Shown here: piece by piece, positions 8,554-18,900 of the stretch | Position numbering within the stretch: position 1 is the first letter of the stretch | Layout of the letters: each line of letters begins with the position of its first letter | The notes under the pieces: model-generated | Seen by the model: the letters and a program-made list of their open reading frames with translations, nothing else | The model's database searches: none | What the model was told of the DNA's origin: nothing | Made by a program: the position numbers and the translations under genes | NCBI GenBank assembly: GCA_964500205.1 | Contig: CAZCNS010000008.1 | Coordinates: 120,631 to 184,630, forward strand | Direction: 5' to 3' | Source: UBA10329 sp964500205 | GTDB lineage: Bacteria > Bacteroidota > Bacteroidia > UBA10329 | Length of the DNA: 64,000 nt

Positions 8554-9754
8554 AACCCGTGGTCCAAGCGGCCTGAAAGTTGAAGCCGCCCGTAATACCG
8601 TCAATATCCAGCACCTCGCCCGCAAAATGAAGGCCCGGAAGCATACGACTCTCCATCGTGGCCAGATCGACACTTTCGAGCGAGACCCCACCGCAGGTCA
8701 CGAACTCCTCTTTGAAGGTGGTCTTGCCCTTGGCGCGGTATACATCGTTCACCAGCAGATTCACCAGCCTGTTCATCGGTTTCCCTTGAATGTCGGCCCA
8801 TCGCGTGGCGGGATTGATGCCCGACTTATCGAGCAGAAAGACCCAAAGCCGTGAGGGCAGCCGGGTCGGGTTGCCGTTCGCCATCTGTTTCTCCGGATGC
8901 GCTGCGCGAAAATCGCCCAATAGGGCACGTGCCTGCTCCTCGGTGTGCTCATGCAGCCAATTGACCTGCACGGAGAATGCGTAATCCGTCTCCTTTAGAA
9001 GGCGGGCACCGAATGCCGAAAGTCGCAGAATGGCAGGACCGCTCATGCCCCAATGCGTAATGAGCAGTGGCCCCTCGCTGCTCAGTTTTGTCCCTTGAAT
9101 GCGCACGCTGACAGGATTCGCCACCACGCCCATTAGTGAAGTGATCTGCTCCTCAGGCATATTGAACGTGAAAAGTGACGGCACAGGCGACTCAATACGA
9201 TGACCCAGCTCCTCCAGCCATCGGTATGCCTCCATCTTAGGGCTGCCACCAGAGGTGATGATAACACGGTCAGCCGCAAGCACCCCACCCTCTGCCATAC
9301 TGAGCTCAAACCCATTCTCCTTGGGAATGATGCCTCTTACTGCGGAATTCCTTCTGACAACAATACCCAGGCTTTGCGCCTCGCCCATAAGGCAGTCGAT
9401 GACCGTCTGCGATGAGTCGGTGACGGGAAACATGCGACCATCGGCCTCGGTCTTCAGCGTCACACCACGCTCTGCGAACCAACGCACCGTGTCCAGCGGG
9501 CCGAATTGACCGAAGCATTTCCTCAGTGACTTCCCTCCTCTCGGATAATGTGAGATGAGCCGTGCCAGATCGGTGACAGACGTGGTCACATTGCAGCGAC
9601 CTCCGCCAGAGACCCTGACCTTGGCAAGCACCTTGTCGGTCTTCTCCAATAGGACGACCGATGCCTCTGGATGCAAGGATTTGCAAGTGATGGCTGCAAA
9701 AAACCCGGCCGCTCCTGCCCCAACAACCACTACATCATGCTTGCCTCCACTCAT
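8513..9754 (-). CDS. YhiN/HI0933-family NAD(P)/FAD-dependent oxidoreductase
   Basis: A 413-aa flavoprotein. The N-terminal dinucleotide-binding fold is VVVGAGAAGFFAAIT, followed by the family segment KVLAKVRVSGGGRCNVTT and, near the end, FAGEVLDIDGITGGFNFQAA, all typical of the HI0933/BaiN-like group. Substrates are generally unknown for this family. Its ATG overlaps the stop of the upstream SBBP-repeat gene by 4 bp (9751-9754), which implies translational coupling despite the unrelated products. Its 3' end overlaps proline dehydrogenase by 41 bp. Confidence 0.9.
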   Translation of the reverse strand: MSGGKHDVVVVGAGAAGFFAAITCKSLHPEASVVLLEKTDKVLAKVRVSGGGRCNVTTSVTDLARLISHYPRGGKSLRKCFGQFGPLDTVRWFAERGVTLKTEADGRMFPVTDSSQTVIDCLMGEAQSLGIVVRRNSAVRGIIPKENGFELSMAEGGVLAADRVIITSGGSPKMEAYRWLEELGHRIESPVPSLFTFNMPEEQITSLMGVVANPVSVRIQGTKLSSEGPLLITHWGMSGPAILRLSAFGARLLKETDYAFSVQVNWLHEHTEEQARALLGDFRAAHPEKQMANGNPTRLPSRLWVFLLDKSGINPATRWADIQGKPMNRLVNLLVNDVYRAKGKTTFKEEFVTCGGVSLESVDLATMESRMLPGLHFAGEVLDIDGITGGFNFQAAWTTGFIAGRACAAALSQ

Positions 9755-12543
9755 CTCACCACATGCCTGAAATGATGCGACTGCCCTTTTACATCCAACA
9801 CACGGATCAGGTACATGCCCGACCGCAACGGCAATGCAATGTCCTCGCCTGAAAGCGCAGCTGCGCTATGGACATGTCTGCCATCAACGGAGAAAACCTC
9901 GATGTGAAGCCGGTCTTGTGTCTTGCCCTCATTGCGGAGCAACACCGCACCGTCACTCGGGTTCGGCAGTAGCGACCATGGTCCGGCACCGCTCAGCTCA
10001 GACCCACCGAGACAAATTCCCGCCTGCACAGTAACGGAATCCGAGGCAGCACAGCCATTCTCATTGAAAACCGTCACATGGAGCAAGTGCGGTATGGTGT
10101 CCTGCGGCAAGAACCCGGCAGATAGGCCAGTGCTACCATCCCACCACAGCAGGTCAGCGAACTGAGGCGCGACCGTGAGGTAAAAGCCGGATCCCACACA
10201 CACTGCCGTGTTGGGCGATACATCCAGCCCGATCTCCGGGTCGAATGCGGGAAAGAAACTTGCCGTCAGCGTGTCAGACCATCCAGGGCAGCCCGTGGTG
10301 TCCACCAATGTGGCATGAACGGTCTGTGTATCATCAGCACCCATGAGATTCAACATCAATCCGTCATGGCCGTTCTGCCAAATAGCGGAAGACGGAGCCG
10401 GCTGTAGCACGAAGCTGAGCTGGCCCTCGCCACAAAGCATTGTGCCGTCCAGCGGTTGAACCTGTGAATGGATGGGAATGCAGAGCCTCGCCAAGAAGCT
10501 GTCGTAAAGACCGCCCGCGTAGCTTGACTGGAACGCATCACTGGAGGTCACGCCCGACTGGCTTCGGGTCATTCCACCAATCACCGCGTGGTCTGTGAGC
10601 GGGTCCACGGCCACATCGTGGGCAATGTCCAGCAGCGGGCCGCCCAGATAGGTCCCCCACAGGTAGTGACCATCAGCATCAAAAGAAAAGAGAATGGCAT
10701 CATACTCCCCGGCAGGCTGGGGCTGGAAGGCCATTGGCGAGGCGATGTTCTCGGCACTCTCCGACTGACCGGCCACAAGCAGGTTGCCACTTGCCGTCAC
10801 CTTGATGGCGTGAAGGTATTCCACCCCTCCCCCACCGACATAAGTACCCCAAACCCTCGTTCCATCAGGTGCGAAACGGGCGAGGAAACCATCATCAATG
10901 CTGCCCGGCTGCGACTGGTGTGACCCGGCTGTGGCAATGCCCGTGGGACTCTCTGTGTCTCCCGCAAGTGCGACCGACCCGTCCGGCAGCAAGGTGATGG
11001 CATTGGCCCTGTCCCCGCCCTGACCACCGATATAAGTGCCCCATAGCTTTTGACCGGAGGCAGAGTACTTCACCAAAAAAGCATCCAACCCTCCTCCATT
11101 CTGCGGTTGATGTGACATAGGAGTGCTGATGCCAGCCGTGCTGGAGGTGACGCCACATACATAGATGTCATCGCTTGCATCGACCGCGATACCCCATCCC
11201 TCATCGAACCATCCCCCGAAATAAGTGCCCCACATCTGAAAACCATCGGTTGTGAATTTGGCGATGAAGCCGTTCTCATTGCCTGGCAGCACAGTCAGGT
11301 CAGTGGAGATGCCTGTCGCGCTTCGCGTGTGGCCCGTGACCACGGGATTGCCGAAAGAGTCGAGGGCTATATCGGCAATGAAGTCGTGGCCCTCGCCACC
11401 GAAATAGGTGCACCAGATGAGCTGGCCCTGCATATCGAATTTAGCGAGAAAAGCGTCATCGGCACTGGCGGGCAGCGACTGATGCACCCCAGGCGTGCCG
11501 AGAGTGTTACTAAAGGTGCTGCCCCCGATGTACAGGTGCCCGCTGGACTCATCGAGACGCAGCGCATAGCAGCGGTCTGCAGCATTTCCCCCGAAATAGG
11601 TGCCCCAGATCTTCTGCCCGTCTGAACTGTACTTCATTAAAAAACAGTTTTGAAAACCGACAAGCGTTCCTTGGTATGCCCCTGAAGTGGCGATGTTGGA
11701 AGTGCTGGTGGTGAATCCCGTGGAGTAGATTTCACCCGATGCGTTCGCTGCAACGCGGTAGAGCTCATCTCCACCGCTTCCTCCGGCATAGGTCGACCAT
11801 AGTAGCTGCGGGGCGGGGTCAATCAGCAGATGTGCACCATCGGGCCACTCCCCGGCATAGTCGAACGAAAGCCGCGATGCCGCACAGTCCCAGACCGGGG
11901 TCACCTCCACCTCTTGACAATCTTCTTCCGAACAGATGAAACTCGCTGGGATGCGCTCCACCATTTCTCCAAAACGGGTCGATAGCTTCAGCGCACCTCC
12001 CTCATCCAAGAAGCCTGATGCGCCATAGAAAAGGAGAGCCACCCGATCCAACGCCTCACGACTCCGGCAGATCACATCGTATTTGAATCTTCCCTCGGAA
12101 GAAGAAAAACGGATGTCCACTCCAGGATAGACCTCGCGGTAGGTCACTTCATCAAAGACCTCGGCAGCACCACGTAAGTGACCGCCCAGAAAGTAACTAT
12201 TCGTGTTCCGTATCTCCCCTTCGAGCACTTCCCCTCTCCATTCACTTCCTCGGAAATCAATATCAATTCTGTGAAAATTCATTTGGAACGAGCCATCCTT
12301 TTCGGAATGTCTGCGTCTCTCAGTCGCATGAAGCTGATAAGAAAAGCCGTTCTCTCTGAGCAATACTGTAAATCCCTCGTTCTCATGGACAAAAAGCACA
12401 TCAGGACGGGGATTGCCGAAGCCATCATGCACCTGACCGACATTGCGCTCGAAGGCGCTCACGTTCAAAACTTGTGCAAGTACGATGATAAGAATCAAGC
12501 TCTGACTGACGATATTTCGATACCATTGCAAGGCCAACTTCAT
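9751..12543 (-). CDS. SBBP-repeat secreted protein with T9SS type A sorting domain
   Basis: A 930-aa exported protein. After a signal peptide (LILIIVLAQVLNVSA) comes an N-terminal domain of the DUF7948 type (NVGQVHDGFGNPRPDVLFV) to about residue 250. About nine SBBP-type repeats of 50-55 residues follow, each built around the phrase WGTYxGG and DAFLxKF/Y, forming a probable beta-propeller or beta-solenoid to about residue 690. Two Ig-like segments come next, then a type A C-terminal sorting domain (SLLPNPSDGAVLL ... SGMYLIRVLD). It should be exported by Sec and then by the T9SS to the surface. The biological role is unknown. It shares a 4-bp overlap with the downstream flavoprotein gene. Confidence 0.88.
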   Translation of the reverse strand: MKLALQWYRNIVSQSLILIIVLAQVLNVSAFERNVGQVHDGFGNPRPDVLFVHENEGFTVLLRENGFSYQLHATERRRHSEKDGSFQMNFHRIDIDFRGSEWRGEVLEGEIRNTNSYFLGGHLRGAAEVFDEVTYREVYPGVDIRFSSSEGRFKYDVICRSREALDRVALLFYGASGFLDEGGALKLSTRFGEMVERIPASFICSEEDCQEVEVTPVWDCAASRLSFDYAGEWPDGAHLLIDPAPQLLWSTYAGGSGGDELYRVAANASGEIYSTGFTTSTSNIATSGAYQGTLVGFQNCFLMKYSSDGQKIWGTYFGGNAADRCYALRLDESSGHLYIGGSTFSNTLGTPGVHQSLPASADDAFLAKFDMQGQLIWCTYFGGEGHDFIADIALDSFGNPVVTGHTRSATGISTDLTVLPGNENGFIAKFTTDGFQMWGTYFGGWFDEGWGIAVDASDDIYVCGVTSSTAGISTPMSHQPQNGGGLDAFLVKYSASGQKLWGTYIGGQGGDRANAITLLPDGSVALAGDTESPTGIATAGSHQSQPGSIDDGFLARFAPDGTRVWGTYVGGGGVEYLHAIKVTASGNLLVAGQSESAENIASPMAFQPQPAGEYDAILFSFDADGHYLWGTYLGGPLLDIAHDVAVDPLTDHAVIGGMTRSQSGVTSSDAFQSSYAGGLYDSFLARLCIPIHSQVQPLDGTMLCGEGQLSFVLQPAPSSAIWQNGHDGLMLNLMGADDTQTVHATLVDTTGCPGWSDTLTASFFPAFDPEIGLDVSPNTAVCVGSGFYLTVAPQFADLLWWDGSTGLSAGFLPQDTIPHLLHVTVFNENGCAASDSVTVQAGICLGGSELSGAGPWSLLPNPSDGAVLLRNEGKTQDRLHIEVFSVDGRHVHSAAALSGEDIALPLRSGMYLIRVLDVKGQSHHFRHVVR

Positions 12544-12547
12544 TCCC

Positions 12548-12555
12548 CAAAATTA
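12548..12555 (-). promoter_or_regulatory. -7 promoter box for the SBBP-repeat gene
   Basis: On the minus strand this is TAATTTTG, an exact TAnnTTTG match only 5 bp from the ATG at 12543. That suggests a nearly leaderless mRNA or a slightly downstream start. The divergent PKD gene starts at 12600, so this 56-bp gap must hold both promoters. Confidence 0.45.
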
Positions 12556-12599
12556 GCGGCTGGCATGTTCACCCCTTTTGCACAACCCCATTTCGTCTC

Positions 12600-15500
12600 A
12601 TGAGTGCTCTTTGGCGATATCTGCTTCTTTGGCTTTGGTTGCCACTGCTGGTCTTGCCAATGTCTTCGTATGCCTGTTCCCCGTGGTCCAACATGACAGT
12701 GAACTGGCAGGTGGTAGGCAACCAGCTTCAGATCAACCTTACGAGTCTGACCGCCTATCAGTGTTGTTATACCGCAAGGATCGAGGTTCGCTGCGCATCT
12801 CAAAACCTTACGGGAAGTCATACGCATTCTTCAAATCAGGTCTGCAAGGGATCAGGCTCAGGGTCTTTCAGTTCATGGAACACCCCAGAGCCCTACAACA
12901 TGGTCACTGTTGATCTGAGCCAGTATTGTCCGGGAACAGAGTTGAAATGGCGTGCCCGCGAGCAGGGGCCTGACGGGTTCGGCCCTTACACCGCCACGTA
13001 CAGCTTCACCGTTCCCGGCACGCCCGGTTCGCTTTCCGCCAATGTGACAGCCAACCCCACAGGGGTCTGTCCCGGTGGATGCACCACACTGACGGCTTCC
13101 TCCACAGGCTCCTGCGGCTCGGAGACCTACAGCTGGTCGAGCGGAGGCACTGGCACTACCACCACGGTGTGCCCCAGTCAGACCACGACCTATACTGTTA
13201 CGGTGACAGACCCCGGTGATGCTTGCGGTGGCGGGGGAACGACCACCGCAGATGTGACAGTAAGCATGGACCCACCCCCGGTGGCAGGCACAGCATCCGT
13301 GGCACCAACCGATGTGTGTCCGGGCGAATCGACCACACTCACCCTCACCGGCCATACAGGCGACTTACAGTGGCAGGGTTCACCCACCGGAGCTGCACCG
13401 TGGACGGACATCCCTGGCGCGACAGGCACGACCCTCACCATTCCCGATGTGACGGCATCGGCATCGTTCCGGGCCGAGGTGTCCAATGCGTGCGAGAGCG
13501 TGCAGTCGAACGTGGTGACGGTGAACCTGCTGCCACTGCCTGCGGTGGATTTCAGCTTCGTGGAGGCCTGTGTTGGCGTGGCAACCCAGTTCACTGACCT
13601 GACACCGGCTGGCACAGCCGCTTCGTGGTCATGGGATTTCGGGGTGGCAGGCGAAAGTTCCACCTCGCAATCGCCTTCATTCACCTACGACCAGTTGGGG
13701 CAGTACGATGTCACTTTGGAAGTGACAGGAACCAACGGATGTGTAAGCAGCGTGACGAAACAGGTCGGCACTTATGCCGCGCCAACGGCTGGTTTCACAG
13801 CAACCACGGTATGCGTGGGCCAGCCGATGGATTTCACCGATACCTCCACTGATAATGTGGGCACTGTGAACACATGGGATTGGGACTTTGACGGACTTGG
13901 GCAGTCGGCATTGCAGAATCCGCAATTCACCTTCACGACAGCGGGAACATTCACGGTTGGACTGACCGTAACCTCGAACCTCAACTGTTCAGATGATTTT
14001 CAGGCAGATGTGACGGTGCTGCCCGGCCCTGTGGCTGACTTTTCTTGGGATGATGTCTGTCTTGGAAGCAGTACGTCCTTCGCTGACGCGTCCACAGTGT
14101 CGGGCGGTGGCACTGTTGCATCCTGGGATTGGGATTTTGGGGATATGGGAAATGCATCGGATCAGGACCCGGTCCACACCTACGGCACAAGTGGGCAATT
14201 TGATGTGACGCTCACCGTGGAATCCGCCTCGGGATGCAGCAACTCGGTGACGCAGCAGGTGAATGTTTACGACCTTCCAACAGCGTCATTCACTGCGGAG
14301 GATGTCTGTGAGGGTGGAGTGGTCATTTTCACCAACACCTCGACAGCGGCCAGTTCATATCAATGGGACCTCGGTGACAACACGGAAGTGACCGACCAGA
14401 TTCCTGACCCGCATACTTATGCTACGCATGGAACTTTCAATATCGAACTCATTGTCTTCAGCGGACTGGGGTGCAGCGACATGGTCACCGGCACTGTATC
14501 GGTGTTTCCGGCCCCCATTGCCAACTTCACATTCGACACGGTGTGTTTTCCCTCACCGACCACATTCACCGACCTGAGTACCATAGGCGCAGGTGGTGTG
14601 ATTTCTGGTTGGGACTGGAAATTCGGAGACACCAACATGGATCTTGTGAACCAGAACCCTGTTCACACCTATGCACAGTGGGGAGACTATGAGGTGACAC
14701 TGACCGTTACCACCGCAGACGGCTGTGCGGACGAGGTGGTGATCGGGCCCGCAAGGGTGCATCCACGTCCTTTGGCCGTGTTCAGGAACAACATTGCCAA
14801 CTGCCTTGGGGAGACCACATCATTCTCAGACATGAGTGCCTTGGAGAATGCACCTGATGACTTCATCGACTCTTGGGATTGGAATTTCGGAGATGGGAGT
14901 TCGTCCACTGAGGCCGGACCCGATCATGATTACCAAGCTGATGGGATTTTCCCTGTGACACTTACCGTTACCAGTAATCATGGCTGCGAGAGCTCCGTGA
15001 CCCACGATGTGGAGATCTACCCGCTACCATCGGTGGACTTCAGCGTGGACACGACTGCTGGCTGCCAGCCCTTCGGGGTGCAGTTCTTGGACGGGACCAT
15101 CGTGCCACCACCCTACAACATCGCCTCGTGGGAATGGGATTTCGGTGATGGCAGTGGTACCTCGGGCAGTCAATTCCCCACACACACATTCAATGACCCG
15201 GACCTGCTGCCCAATGCCATCGGCCAGTTTGATGTGACGCTCACAGTCACCTCAGGCAACGGGTGCGTATCCTCGCTCACTAGAACCAATTATATCAGCT
15301 GCCACCCCAAGCCCACTGCCTATTTCCAAGTGTCACCACCGGAGGCCGACCTGACCTTTGCCAATTTCACCGTGACCGATGCGTCAAGCCCGGATGTGGC
15401 GACATGGAACTACACCACCGGAGACTGGGGAAGCTACAGCACTTCATCCTTTCAACACACCTACACCGATACTGGCTATTTCACGGTTACACAGCTCGTG

Positions 15501-15830
15501 AGCACGGAGTTCGGATGTCAAGACACCATTGAGACCGTGATCCGCGTGAACCCGGAATTCTTCTTTTACATCCCCAACACCTTCACCCCGAATAATGACG
15601 GGGACAACGACACCTTCTTCGGCACTGGAGTGGGCGTGGTAGATTATCAAATGGTGATCTATGACCGCTGGGGGGCGCAGGTCTTCGAATCCGGGGATAT
15701 GGATCTGCATTGGGACGGAACCAAGGACGGACGGCAGGTGCAGATCGGTGTTTATACCTACATGATCACCGTGGTGGATGTGAAGGGCGAGCCTCATTAC
15801 TACGTAGGGCACGTGAACCTGATGCGCTGA
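12600..15830 (+). CDS. PKD-repeat surface protein with T9SS type B (gliding-associated) C-terminal domain
   Basis: A 1076-aa exported protein. Signal peptide to about residue 25 (LLVLPMSSYAC). A Cys-rich N-terminal domain of about 115 residues follows, then two Ig-like modules (starting near VCPGGCTTLTAS and VCPGESTTLTL). Next come eight PKD modules, each with the WDWDFGD-type motif (VDFSFVEA, AGFTATT, ADFSWDD, ASFTAED, ANFTFDT, AVFRNNI, VDFSVDT, AYFQVSP). The last ~85 residues are the CHU_C/type B sorting domain (YIPNTFTPNNDGDNDTFFG ... DRWGAQVFES). It is probably a surface adhesin or stalk. Its C-terminal half is closely related to the next gene, so the pair arose by tandem duplication. Confidence 0.92.
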   Translation: MSALWRYLLLWLWLPLLVLPMSSYACSPWSNMTVNWQVVGNQLQINLTSLTAYQCCYTARIEVRCASQNLTGSHTHSSNQVCKGSGSGSFSSWNTPEPYNMVTVDLSQYCPGTELKWRAREQGPDGFGPYTATYSFTVPGTPGSLSANVTANPTGVCPGGCTTLTASSTGSCGSETYSWSSGGTGTTTTVCPSQTTTYTVTVTDPGDACGGGGTTTADVTVSMDPPPVAGTASVAPTDVCPGESTTLTLTGHTGDLQWQGSPTGAAPWTDIPGATGTTLTIPDVTASASFRAEVSNACESVQSNVVTVNLLPLPAVDFSFVEACVGVATQFTDLTPAGTAASWSWDFGVAGESSTSQSPSFTYDQLGQYDVTLEVTGTNGCVSSVTKQVGTYAAPTAGFTATTVCVGQPMDFTDTSTDNVGTVNTWDWDFDGLGQSALQNPQFTFTTAGTFTVGLTVTSNLNCSDDFQADVTVLPGPVADFSWDDVCLGSSTSFADASTVSGGGTVASWDWDFGDMGNASDQDPVHTYGTSGQFDVTLTVESASGCSNSVTQQVNVYDLPTASFTAEDVCEGGVVIFTNTSTAASSYQWDLGDNTEVTDQIPDPHTYATHGTFNIELIVFSGLGCSDMVTGTVSVFPAPIANFTFDTVCFPSPTTFTDLSTIGAGGVISGWDWKFGDTNMDLVNQNPVHTYAQWGDYEVTLTVTTADGCADEVVIGPARVHPRPLAVFRNNIANCLGETTSFSDMSALENAPDDFIDSWDWNFGDGSSSTEAGPDHDYQADGIFPVTLTVTSNHGCESSVTHDVEIYPLPSVDFSVDTTAGCQPFGVQFLDGTIVPPPYNIASWEWDFGDGSGTSGSQFPTHTFNDPDLLPNAIGQFDVTLTVTSGNGCVSSLTRTNYISCHPKPTAYFQVSPPEADLTFANFTVTDASSPDVATWNYTTGDWGSYSTSSFQHTYTDTGYFTVTQLVSTEFGCQDTIETVIRVNPEFFFYIPNTFTPNNDGDNDTFFGTGVGVVDYQMVIYDRWGAQVFESGDMDLHWDGTKDGRQVQIGVYTYMITVVDVKGEPHYYVGHVNLMR

Positions 15831-15838
15831 CAGAGCAA

Positions 15839-15871
15839 CCCGCTCCAAGCCTTTCGTCTTCCTTGGGCGGG
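15839..15871 (+). terminator. Possible weak terminator hairpin
   Basis: CCCGC-t-CCAAG pairs with CTTGGGCGGG, a 10-bp stem with one bulge and a 12-nt loop, directly after the stop of the first PKD gene. No run of T follows closely, so termination is uncertain. Confidence 0.3.
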
Positions 15872-15921
15872 GCGGTCTCATTGATTTTGCCGACTTTCAA
15901 CCCCTCGTTCAAACCTTCAAA

Positions 15922-18900
15922 GTGCTACGTCAACTCAGTCTAAATATCGGGATAGTGCTTTTGGGCCTGTCCAGCGCGCTGGGGCAGACCACCAAGGGAA
16001 CGGAGTTTTGGTTCAGCTACATCTACAACCTGGTCCAGGCAGACCCACAGGTCTATATATCAGCAGAGACCAACGTAACAGGTGTTGTTGAGATCCCGGG
16101 GATAGGATTTACGGCCAATTTCGCTGTCAATGCAGGAACCACGCAACCAGTGACGCTTCCTGCCAATGCCATCGTACCCTATTCTGAAGGACTTCACCAA
16201 CTTGCCGTGCGTGTGGAGGCCTGCGACTCTGTGACTGTCTATGCCGTCTTCCCAGCCTCCTTCTCTTCGGATGCGACCGTGGTTTTCCCGAAGAACTCGT
16301 TGGGAAGTGAGTACCGTGTGCTGAACATGACCGGCAGTCCTAATGATTGGGGCGATGCCGCACAGATCGTGGCAACAGAGGACAATACCGTGATCGAGAT
16401 CACACCGAGCGTCAACACGGGGGGCGGCAGACCGGCCGGAGTGCCTTTCACAGTGACGCTGAACCGAGGCGATGTCTATCAGCTTACCCATCCACCCACC
16501 AATGCAGACCTTACCGGCACAAGGATCGTGGGAATGAACGTGGGCGAGTGCAAGCCTTTCGGAGTGTTCTCCGGGTCGCAGTGCATCAATATAGGCAACT
16601 GCACCGCGTGCGACCAGATCTACGACATGCTCATCCCCAATTCCAACCTCGGCCATAACTACGGCTTGGTGCCGTTGGCAGAGAAGGGGCAGACCATTTA
16701 CCGGGTGATGGCCATAGAGAATGGCACCCAAGTGTCGGTGGACGGCAATGTGGTCGCCACACTCAACGCAGGACAGTTCCATCAGTTTCAGAACAATACG
16801 TTCTCCTACCTATCATCGACCGCACCGGTGATGGTTTCGCAATTTGCACGAGGTGTGAGCTGCGACAACACGGGCGACCCCTTCAAGGTGTCCATCTTCC
16901 CCATTGAGCAATCCATCAACCGCATCACTTTCAATGCACTACAGACCCCGGTGGTCAACAACTTCTGGGTGAATATCGTGTCGCCCACTGCCGAAGTGGG
17001 AACCGTGACATTGGACGGGGCCAACATAGGTGCTCAGTTCACCCCATTCCCTTTCAACGCCCAGTACAGCTATGCGCGCATCAACATCCCTGTTGGTGAT
17101 CATACGCTCGATTCCCGTGCGGGTATCCTTGCCACGGTATATGGTTGGGGCGGTGCCGAATCTTTCGGATACTGCGCAGGGGCCTCGATGAAAGACCTGA
17201 CCAACGATTTCAGCATCGCCACCACCCCTGCTTGCGCTGGCGAGACCGTCACCTTCACTGCTGTGACCGACCCTGCCACCATCGACTACATCTGGGACTT
17301 TGGTGACGGCACACCTCCCCAGAACGGGGTTGCCATCACACACGCTTATGCTCAGAACGGAGCCTATACCGTGACCCTTACCAAGGTGAAGAACAACCAA
17401 TGCGACATCAACATCACCAAGCCGATGGATGTGATCGACCCGCCCATCAGCATCAGGCAGAATGACACCACGCTGTGCCTCGGCCAGTTCATCGACCTGA
17501 TTGTTCCGGTGAATGAGCCTTTTGAGGTACCAAGGGTCAATGGCTGCGGGGATACCATCAGCGTGGAGATCATCGTGGAATATGACAGCATATACTGGAG
17601 CACGGGCGCAGTGGGCGACAGCATACGCCTCTTCCCTACCACCGACACGGTCATCTATGTTTTCGGGGAAAAATTTGACAGCGACTGCATTGCCCGCGAC
17701 TCCATCATCATCCGCGTGGTGGATATTGCTGCCGATCTGACCACAACCAATGTTTGTTTGCTCGATGAAGTTTGCATCCAAGACCTGAGCACGAGCACCT
17801 CAGTGCTATCGGTCACCTCATTTTTCATCAACGATTCGCTGGTGGGACAAGGAGACCCGGACGCCTGCTTCCTCTACCATACGGCAGGGCTCCATGAGGT
17901 GAAAGTGGTGGTGAACGACCCATCCGGATGCGCGGACTCGGCAGCCATGCCATTGACCATCTACACCCATCCCATCGCAGACTTCTCACTTGCCAATGCG
18001 TGTGAGACGGACTCGGTCATCTTCACATCGGCTGCTGACGGCAATGGATATCAGATAGCCGATTTCCTTTGGGATTTCACATCCAATGGAATCATCGACC
18101 AAGAGGGCAGCGAGACGGGCCATGTGTACACAGACGCAGGCACTTTCGAGGTGCGCCACATCACCATCAATGAATACAGCTGCGCTGACACCCTCATCGA
18201 CACCATCATCATCCACCCGATGCCACAGGTCGATTTCGATGCTCTCAGCGTTTGTTTGAATGATACCACGCGATTCTCAGATCTGAGCAGCATCATCACC
18301 GGTAGCATTGTCCAATGGGATTGGGATTTTGGAGATGCAGGGATTTCTTCAGAGCAATCTCCGACTCATCTGTACGGGGCGCCTGGTGCTTTCAACGTGA
18401 TATTGACACTGACCTCAGACCAGAACTGTATCCGCGCATCAGCAGACACCGTGCACGTTTGGCCATTGCCCGAGGCTGATTTCACGTTTGAAGAGGTGTG
18501 CGCCACCTTCCCCGCTGCATTCAATAACACCTCTTCCGGCTCTACCGACCATGAGTGGGATTTCGGGGACAACGGAACGAGTGTTCAGAACAGCCCGAAC
18601 CACACCTACACCTTACACGGGCAATACGATGTGCAGCTCATCGCCATATCTCAGAATGGATGTCGCGACACGATAGTGCAGGAGGTCACATCTCACCCGC
18701 TGCCCATTGCCGGCTTCACCAACGACACCGTGTGCGCCATGCTGCCTACCTCGTTCACCGACACTTCCGCAGTCGATACGGGCGCGGTGGTGGCCTGGTT
18801 CTGGGATTTCGGTGACGGTGAAAGTTCCGCCCTGCAGAACCCGACCCACGTCTATCTGACAGGTGGCAACTACCTCGTGCAACTCATCGTGACCACTGAC

